A stretch of 64,000 nt of DNA, taken from the NCBI GenBank assembly GCA_963748985.1, contig CAVVKQ010000024.1, positions 15,196-79,195 on the forward strand, given 5' to 3'. The translations under genes and the position numbers were made by a program. Every line of letters begins with the position of its first letter. Position 1 is the first letter of the stretch. Positions 8,424 to 16,421 of the stretch are shown here, piece by piece. The DNA is from RPQJ01 sp963748985. GTDB lineage: Bacteria > Pseudomonadota > Gammaproteobacteria > Steroidobacterales > Steroidobacteraceae. A model generated the notes under the pieces. It saw nothing but the letters and a program-made list of their open reading frames with translations, did no database searches and was not told the DNA's origin.

Positions 8424-8903
8424 TCAGCGGTAGCGCGCGTCGGCGGCCTTGTCGGCCGCGATCATGGCTTCGTAGCGCTCGCCCATCGCGAGCAGCTTGT
8501 CCTTGGTCATGATGTTCTCGCCGCGGTTCTCCATGTGGTACTCGTGAATGCGGGTCTCCACGATCGCATCGACCGGGCAGGCTTCCTCGCAGAAGCCGCA
8601 GTAGATGCACTTGAACAGGTCGATGTCGTAGCGCGTCGTGCGGCGCGTGCCGTCGGCGCTGACGTCGGATTCGATCGTGATGGCTGCCGCCGGGCAGACC
8701 GCCTCGCAGAGCTTGCAGGCGATGCAACGCTCCTGGCCGTTGGCGTAACGGCGCAGCGCGTGCAGGCCGCGGTAGCGCGGCGACTGCGGGGTCTTCTCCT
8801 CCGGGTACTGGACGGTGAACTTCGGCGCGAAGAACGCGCGCAGCGTCACCCGCAGGCCCTGCAGCAGTTCCCAGAGAAAGAATGTCTTGATGACGCTGCG
8901 CAC
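8424..8903 (-). CDS. nuoI: NADH-quinone oxidoreductase subunit I, second copy
   Basis: This 159-residue iron-sulfur subunit of the Q module carries clusters N6a and N6b. Two ferredoxin motifs are intact: CIACKLCEAVCP and CIYCGFCEEACP. The N-terminal amphipathic helix is typical of proteobacterial NuoI. The copy at 15930-16409 differs by a few residues, for example AAAIT versus ALAIT after the first motif. It lies 12 bp after nuoH'. It is the only peripheral-arm subunit included in the duplication. Confidence 0.95.
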   Translation of the reverse strand: MRSVIKTFFLWELLQGLRVTLRAFFAPKFTVQYPEEKTPQSPRYRGLHALRRYANGQERCIACKLCEAVCPAAAITIESDVSADGTRRTTRYDIDLFKCIYCGFCEEACPVDAIVETRIHEYHMENRGENIMTKDKLLAMGERYEAMIAADKAADARYR

Positions 8904-8915
8904 GCTCTCGCTACC

Positions 8916-9989
8916 TCACGCGGCCCAGGGACCGATCTTGTAGACCCACATCGCCGCCTCGGCGCACAGCCAGACCAGCGTGACGGGAATGAACACCTTC
9001 CACCCGAGCCGCATGATCTGGTCGTAGCGGTACCGCGGGAAGGTCGCGCGGAACCACAGGAAGCAGAACAGGAAGAAGCAGGTCTTGAGGATGAACCAGT
9101 GCAGGCCGGGCGCCGCGAGCAACGCGACGTCGCCGAGCACCGGATAGCCTTCGAACGGCGACAGCCAGCCGCCGAGGAAGAACGTGGCCGACAGCGCCGA
9201 GATCAGGATCATGTTGGCGTATTCGGCGAGGAAGAACAGCGCGAACGCTATGCCTGAATACTCGACGTGGAAACCGGCCACGATTTCCGACTCGCCTTCC
9301 GCGACGTCGAACGGCGCGCGGTTGGTCTCGGCCACTCCCGAGATGAAGTAGACGACCATCAGCGGGAACAACCAGAGCCAGTACCAGCTGCCCGGCCCGC
9401 CCGCCTGCGCTGCCACGATCTTGCCGATGTTGAGCGTGCCCGCCGCCATCACCACGCCGACCAGCGCGAAACCCATCGCGATTTCATACGCGACGATCTG
9501 TGCCGCCGAGCGCATGGCGCCCAGGAACGCATACTTCGAGTTGGCCGCCCAGCCGGCGAGAATGATGCCGTAGGCGCCGAAGCCCGCGAGCGCCAGGATG
9601 TAGAGCACGCCCGCGTCGATGTCCGCGATCGCAAAGCCGGGCCACAGCGACATCACCGCCCAGGCCGCGAAGGCAGGCGTGAGCGTCAGCAGCGGCGCCA
9701 CCACGAACAGGTAGCGGTTCGAGCGCGACGGGACGACGACTTCCTTCAGCAGCAGCTTGATGACGTCGGCGAACGGCTGCAGCAGGCCGAACGGCCCCAC
9801 CCGGTTCGGGCCGATGCGCACCTGCATGTAGCCGATGACCTTGCGCTCGGCCAGGGTCGTGTAGGCGACACACAGGATTACCGTGATCGTGACGGCGAGG
9901 ATCTGGCCAACGCTGATCAGCGTGGTTCGCAGCCACTCGGACCTTCGGGTTATGAGCCCGACGAGCTGCCAGACTGCTCCACCCCGCAA
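8916..9989 (-). CDS. nuoH: NuoH with N-terminus fused to tRNA-fMet sequence (second copy)
   Basis: NuoH forms the quinone-entry chamber between the Q module and the pumping arm. From SEWLRTTLISVGQ onward this copy matches the normal NuoH at 16422-17483, including LAERKVIGYMQVRIGPNRVG. Its first 13 native residues are missing. The open frame instead begins at a TTG at 9989 and reads MRGGAVWQLVGLITRR from the 5' part of a tRNA-fMet copy, then joins NuoH in frame. The first membrane helix is intact. A promoter lies only about 12 bases upstream of the TTG, so the message would be nearly leaderless. Whether this TTG is used, or no NuoH' is made, cannot be settled from sequence. Confidence 0.8.
   Translation of the reverse strand: MRGGAVWQLVGLITRRSEWLRTTLISVGQILAVTITVILCVAYTTLAERKVIGYMQVRIGPNRVGPFGLLQPFADVIKLLLKEVVVPSRSNRYLFVVAPLLTLTPAFAAWAVMSLWPGFAIADIDAGVLYILALAGFGAYGIILAGWAANSKYAFLGAMRSAAQIVAYEIAMGFALVGVVMAAGTLNIGKIVAAQAGGPGSWYWLWLFPLMVVYFISGVAETNRAPFDVAEGESEIVAGFHVEYSGIAFALFFLAEYANMILISALSATFFLGGWLSPFEGYPVLGDVALLAAPGLHWFILKTCFFLFCFLWFRATFPRYRYDQIMRLGWKVFIPVTLVWLCAEAAMWVYKIGPWAA
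9941..9988 (-). pseudogene. Truncated tRNA-fMet (5' 48 nt only)
   Basis: This stretch is identical to tRNA-fMet positions 1-48 (2435-2482): 5' acceptor strand, D arm, anticodon arm and variable loop. It lacks the T arm, 3' acceptor strand and CCA, so it cannot make a tRNA. It continues directly into nuoH codon 14. It is the novel joint of the tandem duplication and serves as the 5' coding sequence of nuoH'. Confidence 0.95.
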
Positions 9990-10000
9990 TCGAGCCGCCT

Positions 10001-10028
10001 ATTATACATAGGCGACACTTCTTATCAA
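10001..10028 (-). promoter_or_regulatory. Captured tRNA-fMet promoter driving second nuoH'IJKLMN copy
   Basis: TTGATA (10028-10023) and TATAAT (10006-10001) are separated by 16 bp on the minus strand. They match the tRNA-fMet promoter hexamers exactly, although most of the spacer and the region beyond -35 have diverged. Transcription would start at about 9994, five or so bases before the TTG of nuoH'. AGGCGG just upstream resembles a Shine-Dalgarno sequence but would be outside or at the very end of such a transcript. Confidence 0.75.
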
Positions 10029-10067
10029 ATCATTCGGTTGCAGGCCGCCGCGCCCCATTGACGCCAA

Positions 10068-11519
10068 CTACGGGATGACCCGCGCGCAGAGTGCGAGCAA
10101 CAACCCGGGATACAGCCCGAGCGCCAGCACCGCCAGCCCATTCAGGCTCAGGACGAAGCGCATCGCCCCGCCGCCGCCCTGCAGCGCCGCCTTGTCCGTC
10201 GGCTCGTCGAAGTACATCAGCTTCACGACGCGCAGGTAGTAGTAGGCGCCGACCACCGAAAGCGCGACGGCGACGATCGCGAGCCACAGACTGCCTATGT
10301 CCAGCACGGCCTGGATCACGGCCAGCTTGGCCCAGAAGCCGACGAACGGCGGCACGCCTGCCATGCTGAACATCAGCATCAGCATCACCGCTGCGAACCA
10401 CGGGCTGCGCGCGTTGAGACCCTTGAAATCCTCGAGGCTGTCGGCTTCGAATCCCTGGCGCGAGAGCAGGATGATCATGCCGAAGCCGCCGACCGACATG
10501 ATCACGTAGGTGATCGTGTAGTACAGCGCGGCCTCGTAACCCTGGCTGGTGCCGGCAAGGATGCCGAGCAGGATGAAGCCGACGTGCGAGATCGTCGAAT
10601 ACGCCAGCATGCGCTTGATGTTGGTCTGCGCGATCGCGACGACGTTGCCGACAATGATCGACAGCACCGCGACCATCGTGATCATGTCCTGCCAGCCCGT
10701 CGCATGCACGGCACCCAGGCCCTCGGCGAGCAGCCGGAACGCCAGGGCAAACGAGCCGAGCTTCGGTGCGGCCGCCAGGAACAGCGTCACCGGCGTGGGT
10801 GCGCCGTGATAGACGTCCGGCACCCACGTGTGGAACGGTACGGCACCGAACTTGAAGGCAACGCCGACGACGATGAAGGCCAGGCCGAACAGCAAGCCGA
10901 TCTGCCCTGCCGGCATCTGCAGCGCCGCGTTGCTGATCACGCCGAGCTCGAGCGACCCCGTGACGCCATAGATGATCGACATGCCGTAGAGCAGCGCGCC
11001 GGACGCGATCGATCCCAGCACGAAGTACTTGATGGCCGCTTCGGCTGCGATGCCGGAATCGCGATTGAATGCGACCAGCGCATACAGCGACAGTGCCAGC
11101 AGTTCCACGCCCAGGTAGAGGGTCACCAGGCTGTTGGCCGAGACCAGCACCATGATGCCGAGCAGCGCGAAGAGCCCGAGTACGTAGTACTCGCCTTTCA
11201 GGATGCGCCGCACCTGCAGGTAATTGTGTCCGTACAGGAACGCGACCGCGACTGCGCCGTATGCCACGATCTTCAGCAGGGCTGACAAGGGATCGGCCAC
11301 GTACGTGCCGTGCCAACCGACCGTACGCTCGGTGAAGCCGGTCACGGTCGTGATCCAGGACGCGCCGGCCAGCGTCAGCAGCGACAGCACGAAGGTGACC
11401 CAGCGCGTCCGCTCGGTCAGGAAGAGGTCGACGAGCAGCACGACGCAGGTTGCCGCGAGCACGAACATTTCGGGCGCCGCGAGGACGAGGTCCAGCCGTG
11501 AGATGGATGCCAGGCTCAT
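10068..11519 (-). CDS. nuoN: NADH-quinone oxidoreductase subunit N, operon copy
   Basis: This is a 483-residue antiporter-like pumping subunit. The ATG at 11519 overlaps the nuoM stop (ATGA), which fixes the start. The same conserved segments as the second copy are present (FKFGAVPFHTWVPDVYHGAP, GVPPFVGFWAKLAVIQAVLD), with scattered conservative changes such as MSLASISRLDLVL at the N-terminus. It is followed by the promoter of the truncated tRNA-fMet rather than by a terminator, so read-through into nuoH' is possible. Confidence 0.96.
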   Translation of the reverse strand: MSLASISRLDLVLAAPEMFVLAATCVVLLVDLFLTERTRWVTFVLSLLTLAGASWITTVTGFTERTVGWHGTYVADPLSALLKIVAYGAVAVAFLYGHNYLQVRRILKGEYYVLGLFALLGIMVLVSANSLVTLYLGVELLALSLYALVAFNRDSGIAAEAAIKYFVLGSIASGALLYGMSIIYGVTGSLELGVISNAALQMPAGQIGLLFGLAFIVVGVAFKFGAVPFHTWVPDVYHGAPTPVTLFLAAAPKLGSFALAFRLLAEGLGAVHATGWQDMITMVAVLSIIVGNVVAIAQTNIKRMLAYSTISHVGFILLGILAGTSQGYEAALYYTITYVIMSVGGFGMIILLSRQGFEADSLEDFKGLNARSPWFAAVMLMLMFSMAGVPPFVGFWAKLAVIQAVLDIGSLWLAIVAVALSVVGAYYYLRVVKLMYFDEPTDKAALQGGGGAMRFVLSLNGLAVLALGLYPGLLLALCARVIP

Positions 11520-13036
11520 GGTCCGACCTTCGTCATCATCATCTGCTGCACCAGTTGCTCGAGGGTCGGCCGCATCACGTCGAGCAGCGGCGCCGGCCAC
11601 AGGCCCAGCACGAGCACGGCGATGGCGAGCACGCCCAGCACGAGGAATTCACGACCGTTCAGGTCCTGCAAATGCGCGACGTGGTCGTTGCCGACGGGAC
11701 CGAACACGACGCGCTTGACGAGCCATAGCGTGTAGGCCGCGCCGAGGATCAGCGTGGTTGCCGCGAGGAACGCGTACCAGAAGTTGGCCTTGAAGGCCGC
11801 AAGGATCACCAGGAACTCGCCGACGAACCCTGACGTGCCGGGCAGGCCCGCGTTGGCCATCGCGAACAGCACCATGAACGCACCGAAGATCGGCATGGTG
11901 TTGATCACGCCGCCGTAGTCCGCGATCTGGCGGCTGTGCATGCGGTCGTACAGCACGCCGATGCAGAGGAACAGCGCGCCGGACACGAGCCCGTGCGAGA
12001 TCATCTGCACCATCGCGCCATCGAGGCCCATGGCCGCGCCCTGGACCTGGCCGGTGGCACGGACGATCTCGAAGGCGATGAAGGCGCCGAGCGTGACGAA
12101 ACCCATGTGCGCGATCGACGAGTACGCGATCAGCTTCTTCATGTCCTGCTGCACCAGCGCCACGAAGCCGATGTAGACGACGGCCGTGAGCGACAGCGCG
12201 ATGATCAGCCAGTCGAGCTCCCGCGAGGCGTCCGGAGTCATGGGCAGACTGAAACGCAGGAAGCCGTAGCCACCCATTTTCAGCATGATCGCGGCCAGGA
12301 TCACCGAGCCGCCGGTCGGCGCTTCGACGTGCGCGTCCGGCAACCAGGTGTGGACCGGCCACATCGGCACCTTGACCGCAAACGCCACGAGGAACGCGCT
12401 GAAGATCAGCACCTGCTCACGCATCGAGAGCGGGAGCGCCTGCAGGTCGGCGATCGAGTAGCTGCCGCCCTGCAGGTACATGTAGATGAGCGCCACCAGC
12501 ATGAGCACCGAGCCCAGGAAGGTGTAGAGGAAGAACTTGACCGTGGCGTACACGCGCCGCGTACCGCCCCAGACGCCGATGATCACGAACATCGGGATCA
12601 GCATGGCCTCCCAGAGGACGTAGAACAGCATCGCATCGAGCGCCGCGAACACGCCGATCATCAGGCCTTCGAGGATCAGGAAGGCGGCGAAGTACTGCGC
12701 CGGCCGCTTCTCGATCACGGTCCAACCGGCAATGACGACCAGCGGTGTGATGAAGGCCGTCAGCACGATCAGCGGCATCGAGATGCCGTCCACGCCGAGC
12801 GCGTACCAGGCGTTGAAGGCGCCGATCCACGGCTGCTGCTCGAAGAACTGCATCGAGGCGGTCGAGGGGTCGAACTCGCGCCAGAGCAGCACGCTGATTG
12901 CAAACGTGGCGAGGCTCGCCAAGAGCGCAAGCCAGCGGCCGACTGCGACATTGCGCTCGCCGACGAGGAGCAGCAGCACCCCGGCGGCGATGGGCAGCCA
13001 GACGAGGACGCTCAGGATGGGCCAGTCGAGTTGCAT
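11516..13036 (-). CDS. nuoM: NADH-quinone oxidoreductase subunit M, operon copy
   Basis: This 506-residue pumping subunit has the family-typical VKVPMWPVHTWLPDAHVEAP and SSIAHMGFVTLGAFIAFEIV segments. The C-terminus reads MMMTKVGP and its TGA overlaps the nuoN ATG by four bases, the usual coupled arrangement. It lies 12 bp after nuoL. Protein identity with 4015-5529 is very high. Confidence 0.96.
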   Translation of the reverse strand: MQLDWPILSVLVWLPIAAGVLLLLVGERNVAVGRWLALLASLATFAISVLLWREFDPSTASMQFFEQQPWIGAFNAWYALGVDGISMPLIVLTAFITPLVVIAGWTVIEKRPAQYFAAFLILEGLMIGVFAALDAMLFYVLWEAMLIPMFVIIGVWGGTRRVYATVKFFLYTFLGSVLMLVALIYMYLQGGSYSIADLQALPLSMREQVLIFSAFLVAFAVKVPMWPVHTWLPDAHVEAPTGGSVILAAIMLKMGGYGFLRFSLPMTPDASRELDWLIIALSLTAVVYIGFVALVQQDMKKLIAYSSIAHMGFVTLGAFIAFEIVRATGQVQGAAMGLDGAMVQMISHGLVSGALFLCIGVLYDRMHSRQIADYGGVINTMPIFGAFMVLFAMANAGLPGTSGFVGEFLVILAAFKANFWYAFLAATTLILGAAYTLWLVKRVVFGPVGNDHVAHLQDLNGREFLVLGVLAIAVLVLGLWPAPLLDVMRPTLEQLVQQMMMTKVGP

Positions 13037-13048
13037 GGTGCTTGGTGC

Positions 13049-15001
13049 TCAGCTTCGCCAGAGGAGCCATGCGAGCAGGACCGAGAGCCCGATGATCGTC
13101 GCGAAGGCGTAGTGATAGAGGTACCCGGACTGCAGGCCGCGGGCGGTCTGGGCCACCCACGCGACCAGGCGGGCCGAACCATTGACCGCCGCGCCGTCGA
13201 TCAGGGCGACATCGCCGCCCTTCCAGAGCGCCATGCCGAGTTTGCGGCTGCCTGCCGCGATGACGTTCTCGTTGAACCAGTCGAAGTAGTACTTGTTCTC
13301 GAGCAGCGTGTAGAGGCCGCCCGCCTTCTCGCGCAGCACGGCGGCAAGCGATGGTCGCTGCAGGTACAGGAACCAGGCTGCGAGCACGCCCGCGGCCGCG
13401 AGCCAGACCGCCGGACCGGTGAGGCCGTGCAGGACGAACGCCGCCGGTCCGTGGTATTCGCGCCCCAGTTCGCCGAGCACGTCGTGCGCCGGCGCGACGA
13501 CGATTGCCCCCTGGAAATAGCCGCCGAACAGCAGCGGCCCGATTCCCGGCCAGCCGATCAGCACCGAGGGAATTGCGAGCAGGATCAATGGCAACGTCAC
13601 CACCCAGGGGCTCTCGTGCAAATGCTCCTTCGTGTGGGGGTCCATGCGCCCCTCACCGTGGAACGTCATGAACACCAGCCGGAACGAGTAGAACGCCGTG
13701 ACGAACACGCCGATCAACAGGCACCAGTAGGCGTAGGTCGCGCCTGGCAGGTGCGAGGCATGCACCGCCTCGATCACCGCATCCTTGGAGAAGAACCCGG
13801 AAAAGCCAGGGAACCCGATCAGTGCGAGCGAACCGATAAGAGCGGTGGCGTACGTGATGGGCATGTACTTCCTGAGGCCACCCATCTTCCGCATGTCCTG
13901 CTCGTGGTGCATCGCGATGATGACCGAGCCGGCGGCGAGGAACAGCAGCGCCTTGAAGAATGCGTGCGTCATCAGGTGGAAGATCGAGCCTGCGTACGCA
14001 GAGACGCCCAGGTCCGCAGTCATGTAGCCGAGCTGGGACAAGGTCGAGTACGCCACGACCCGCTTGATGTCGTTGTTGACGATGCCGAGGAACCCCATGA
14101 ACAGGGCCGTCGTTGCGCCGATCACCAGCACGAAGCTGAGCGCGGTCTCCGACAGTTCGAACAAAGGCGACATCCGCGCGACCATGAAGATGCCGGCCGT
14201 CACCATCGTGGCCGCGTGGATCAACGCCGAAATCGGCGTTGGGCCTTCCATCGAATCGGGCAGCCAGACGTGCAGCGGCACCTGGGCCGACTTGCCCATC
14301 GCGCCGATGAACAGCGCGATGCAGATCACCGTGGCGGCCTGCCAGGCGTGGCCGGGAATGAGTTCGAACGTGCTGCCGGCGATCATCCCGGTCTGCGCGA
14401 AGATCTCCGAGTAGTGCAGCGAACCGGTCAGGTGAACCAGGCCGGCGATGCCGAGCAGGAAGCCGAAGTCGCCGACGCGGTTGACCAGGAAGGCTTTCAT
14501 GTTGGCGAATATCGCCGTCGGTTTCGTGTACCAGAAGCCGATCAGCAGGTAGGACACCACGCCCACCGCCTCCCAGCCGAAGAACAGCTGCATCAGGTTG
14601 TTCGACATCACGAGCATGAGCATCGCGAAGGTGAACAGCGAGATGTAGCTGAAGAACCGCGTGTAGCCCGGGTCGTCGCGCATGTAGCCGATGGTGTAGA
14701 TGTGCACCATCAGCGAGATGAAGGTCACGACGACCATCATCAGGGCCGAGAGCCGGTCGACCAGGAAACCGACCTCCATCCGGATGCCGTCGCTGACCAG
14801 CCAGGTGTAGACCGGGCCGTCGAAGACCGGCGCGCCGTCGAGCAGCCCGAGCAGGACCTTGACGGAGAGCGCGCAGGCAATCGCAATGCTGGCGGTCGTG
14901 AGGCTGTGGGTAGCCGCGCGACCAATCTGCTTGCCGAGCAATCCCGCAATGATCGATGCGACCAGCGGCGCCCCGACGATGATGAGCAGCGTCTGTTCCA
15001 C
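13049..15001 (-). CDS. nuoL: NADH-quinone oxidoreductase subunit L, operon copy
   Basis: This is the 650-residue distal pumping subunit, collinear with the second copy without length change. The antiporter core (KSAQVPLHVWLPDSMEGPTP) and the C-terminal lateral-helix region are both present. It starts three bases after nuoK. Differences from the other copy cluster in loops and the N-terminal helix, for example IAGLLGKQIGRAATHSLTTA versus IAGFFGRQIGRAATHSITIA. Confidence 0.96.
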   Translation of the reverse strand: MEQTLLIIVGAPLVASIIAGLLGKQIGRAATHSLTTASIAIACALSVKVLLGLLDGAPVFDGPVYTWLVSDGIRMEVGFLVDRLSALMMVVVTFISLMVHIYTIGYMRDDPGYTRFFSYISLFTFAMLMLVMSNNLMQLFFGWEAVGVVSYLLIGFWYTKPTAIFANMKAFLVNRVGDFGFLLGIAGLVHLTGSLHYSEIFAQTGMIAGSTFELIPGHAWQAATVICIALFIGAMGKSAQVPLHVWLPDSMEGPTPISALIHAATMVTAGIFMVARMSPLFELSETALSFVLVIGATTALFMGFLGIVNNDIKRVVAYSTLSQLGYMTADLGVSAYAGSIFHLMTHAFFKALLFLAAGSVIIAMHHEQDMRKMGGLRKYMPITYATALIGSLALIGFPGFSGFFSKDAVIEAVHASHLPGATYAYWCLLIGVFVTAFYSFRLVFMTFHGEGRMDPHTKEHLHESPWVVTLPLILLAIPSVLIGWPGIGPLLFGGYFQGAIVVAPAHDVLGELGREYHGPAAFVLHGLTGPAVWLAAAGVLAAWFLYLQRPSLAAVLREKAGGLYTLLENKYYFDWFNENVIAAGSRKLGMALWKGGDVALIDGAAVNGSARLVAWVAQTARGLQSGYLYHYAFATIIGLSVLLAWLLWRS

Positions 15002-15004
15002 GGC

Positions 15005-15310
15005 TCAGCCCCTCATCGAATCGAGGTCTTCGACGTTGATGCTGCGCCGTTCGCGGAACAGCACGACCAGGATGGCCAGGCCGATCGCGGATTCGGCGGC
15101 AGCGACCGTCAGGATGAAGAACACGAACACCTGCCCGGCCAGGTCGCCGAGGTGATGCGAGAAGGCGATGAAGTTGAAATTGACCGACAGCAGCATGAGC
15201 TCGATGCACATGAGCAGCAGCAGCACGTTCTTGCGGTTGATGAAAATGCCTGCAACCGAAAGGCTGAACAGGATGCCGGACAGCAGCAGGACGTGGGACA
15301 GCGGGATCAT
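15005..15310 (-). CDS. nuoK: NADH-quinone oxidoreductase subunit K, operon copy
   Basis: This 101-residue three-helix subunit has the conserved helix-2 glutamate region (CIELMLLSVNFNF). Its start overlaps the nuoJ stop by four bases. It differs from the second copy at two residues (Ser for Ala at SLSVAG and DSMRG). Confidence 0.96.
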   Translation of the reverse strand: MIPLSHVLLLSGILFSLSVAGIFINRKNVLLLLMCIELMLLSVNFNFIAFSHHLGDLAGQVFVFFILTVAAAESAIGLAILVVLFRERRSINVEDLDSMRG

Positions 15311-15912
15311 TGCCTGGCCTCCGCGTCCATCTTGACGATGCGCACGCGATCCTTCGCCCTGACTGCAACCTGCTTGCCGATGTCCTGGACCTTCTGTCCC
15401 GGACGGTCACGCATGGTGAGCGTGATGGCCGCCACGATCGCGACCAGCAGGATGACGGCCGCGATCTCGAACGGGTACAGGTACTGCGTGTAGAGCAGGT
15501 GCCCGAGTTCCTGCGTGTTCGAATAATCCGCGGGCCGGTCGACGACCGCCGCAGCCGTGTCGTCCAGGCCCAGCTTGCGCACGTAGACCACCAGGCCGAT
15601 CTGCGCCGCCACGATCAGGGCAATCAGCGCACCCAGCGGGGCATAGCGGGTAAAGCCCTGCCGCAGCTTCTCGACGTCGACGTCGAGCATCATCACCACG
15701 AACAGCCACAGCACCATCACCGCGCCGACGTAGACCACGATCAGCGTCAGCGCAAGGAACTCGGCCTGGAGCAGCAGCCAGATCACGGCACTGTTCAGGA
15801 AGGCCGCGACCAGGAACAGGGCGCAGTGCACCGGGTTGCGCGCCGTAATGACACCCAGTGCGGTCAGCACCAGGATCGCGCCGAAGACGTAGAAGAGGAC
15901 GTTGACGATCAT
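15307..15912 (-). CDS. nuoJ: NADH-quinone oxidoreductase subunit J, operon copy
   Basis: This is a 201-residue, five-helix subunit. The ATG at 15912 gives MIVNVLFYVFGAILVLTALG, as in the other copy; upstream in-frame codons belong to the nuoI shadow frame. The hydrophilic C-terminus is basic (VRAKDRVRIVKMDAEARQ). It lies 17 bp after nuoI and couples to nuoK by a four-base overlap. This spacer is one base shorter than in the second copy. Confidence 0.95.
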   Translation of the reverse strand: MIVNVLFYVFGAILVLTALGVITARNPVHCALFLVAAFLNSAVIWLLLQAEFLALTLIVVYVGAVMVLWLFVVMMLDVDVEKLRQGFTRYAPLGALIALIVAAQIGLVVYVRKLGLDDTAAAVVDRPADYSNTQELGHLLYTQYLYPFEIAAVILLVAIVAAITLTMRDRPGQKVQDIGKQVAVRAKDRVRIVKMDAEARQ

Positions 15913-15929
15913 GTGCGGGGTCGCCTCGG

Positions 15930-16409
15930 TCAGCGGTAGCGCGCGTCGGCGGCCTTGTCGGCCGCGATCATGGCTTCGTAGCGCTCGCCGATCGCGAGCA
16001 GCTTGTCCTTGGTCATGATGTTCTCGCCGCGGTTTTCCATGTGGTACTCGTGGATGCGGGTCTCCACGATCGCATCGACCGGGCAGGCTTCCTCGCAGAA
16101 ACCGCAGTAGATGCACTTGAACAGGTCGATGTCGTACCGCGTCGTGCGGCGCGTGCCGTCGGCGCTGACGTCGGACTCGATCGTAATCGCGAGCGCCGGG
16201 CAGACCGCCTCGCAGAGCTTGCAGGCGATGCAACGCTCCTGGCCGTTGGCGTAACGGCGCAGCGCATGCAGGCCGCGATAGCGCGGCGACTGCGGGGTCT
16301 TCTCCTCCGGGTACTGGACGGTGAATTTCGGCGCGAAGAACGCGCGCAGCGTCACCCGCAGGCCCTGCAGCAGTTCCCAGAGGAAGAAGGTCTTGATGAA
16401 GCTACGCAC
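15930..16409 (-). CDS. nuoI: NADH-quinone oxidoreductase subunit I, operon copy
   Basis: This 159-residue ferredoxin-like subunit has CIACKLCEAVCP and CIYCGFCEEACP, the ligands of clusters N6a and N6b. These pass electrons from the NuoG/NuoC side to N2 in NuoB. It lies 12 bp after nuoH in the native operon. Confidence 0.96.
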   Translation of the reverse strand: MRSFIKTFFLWELLQGLRVTLRAFFAPKFTVQYPEEKTPQSPRYRGLHALRRYANGQERCIACKLCEAVCPALAITIESDVSADGTRRTTRYDIDLFKCIYCGFCEEACPVDAIVETRIHEYHMENRGENIMTKDKLLAIGERYEAMIAADKAADARYR

Positions 16410-16421
16410 GATCTCGCTACC

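Larger units (their letters stand above)
2434..9939. repeat. Tandem repeat unit A (nuoH'IJKLMN' plus tRNA-fMet 5' part)
   Basis: This is one of two directly repeated units with a period of 7,506 bp; the second unit is 9940-17446. The offset between copies is 7,506 at both ends and 7,507 through most of the interior, so only single-base length changes are present. Unit A holds the second (downstream) copies of nuoH to nuoN. No transposase, integrase or flanking IS was found. Confidence 0.93.

Noticed and set aside
2434..9988. Integrative element between a full and a partial tRNA-fMet gene
   Set aside because: A partial tRNA next to a full one suggests att sites, but the interval holds only nuo genes and no integrase. 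The remnant is the tRNA 5' half rather than the 3' end usually rebuilt by integration, and the period matches a simple tandem duplication.
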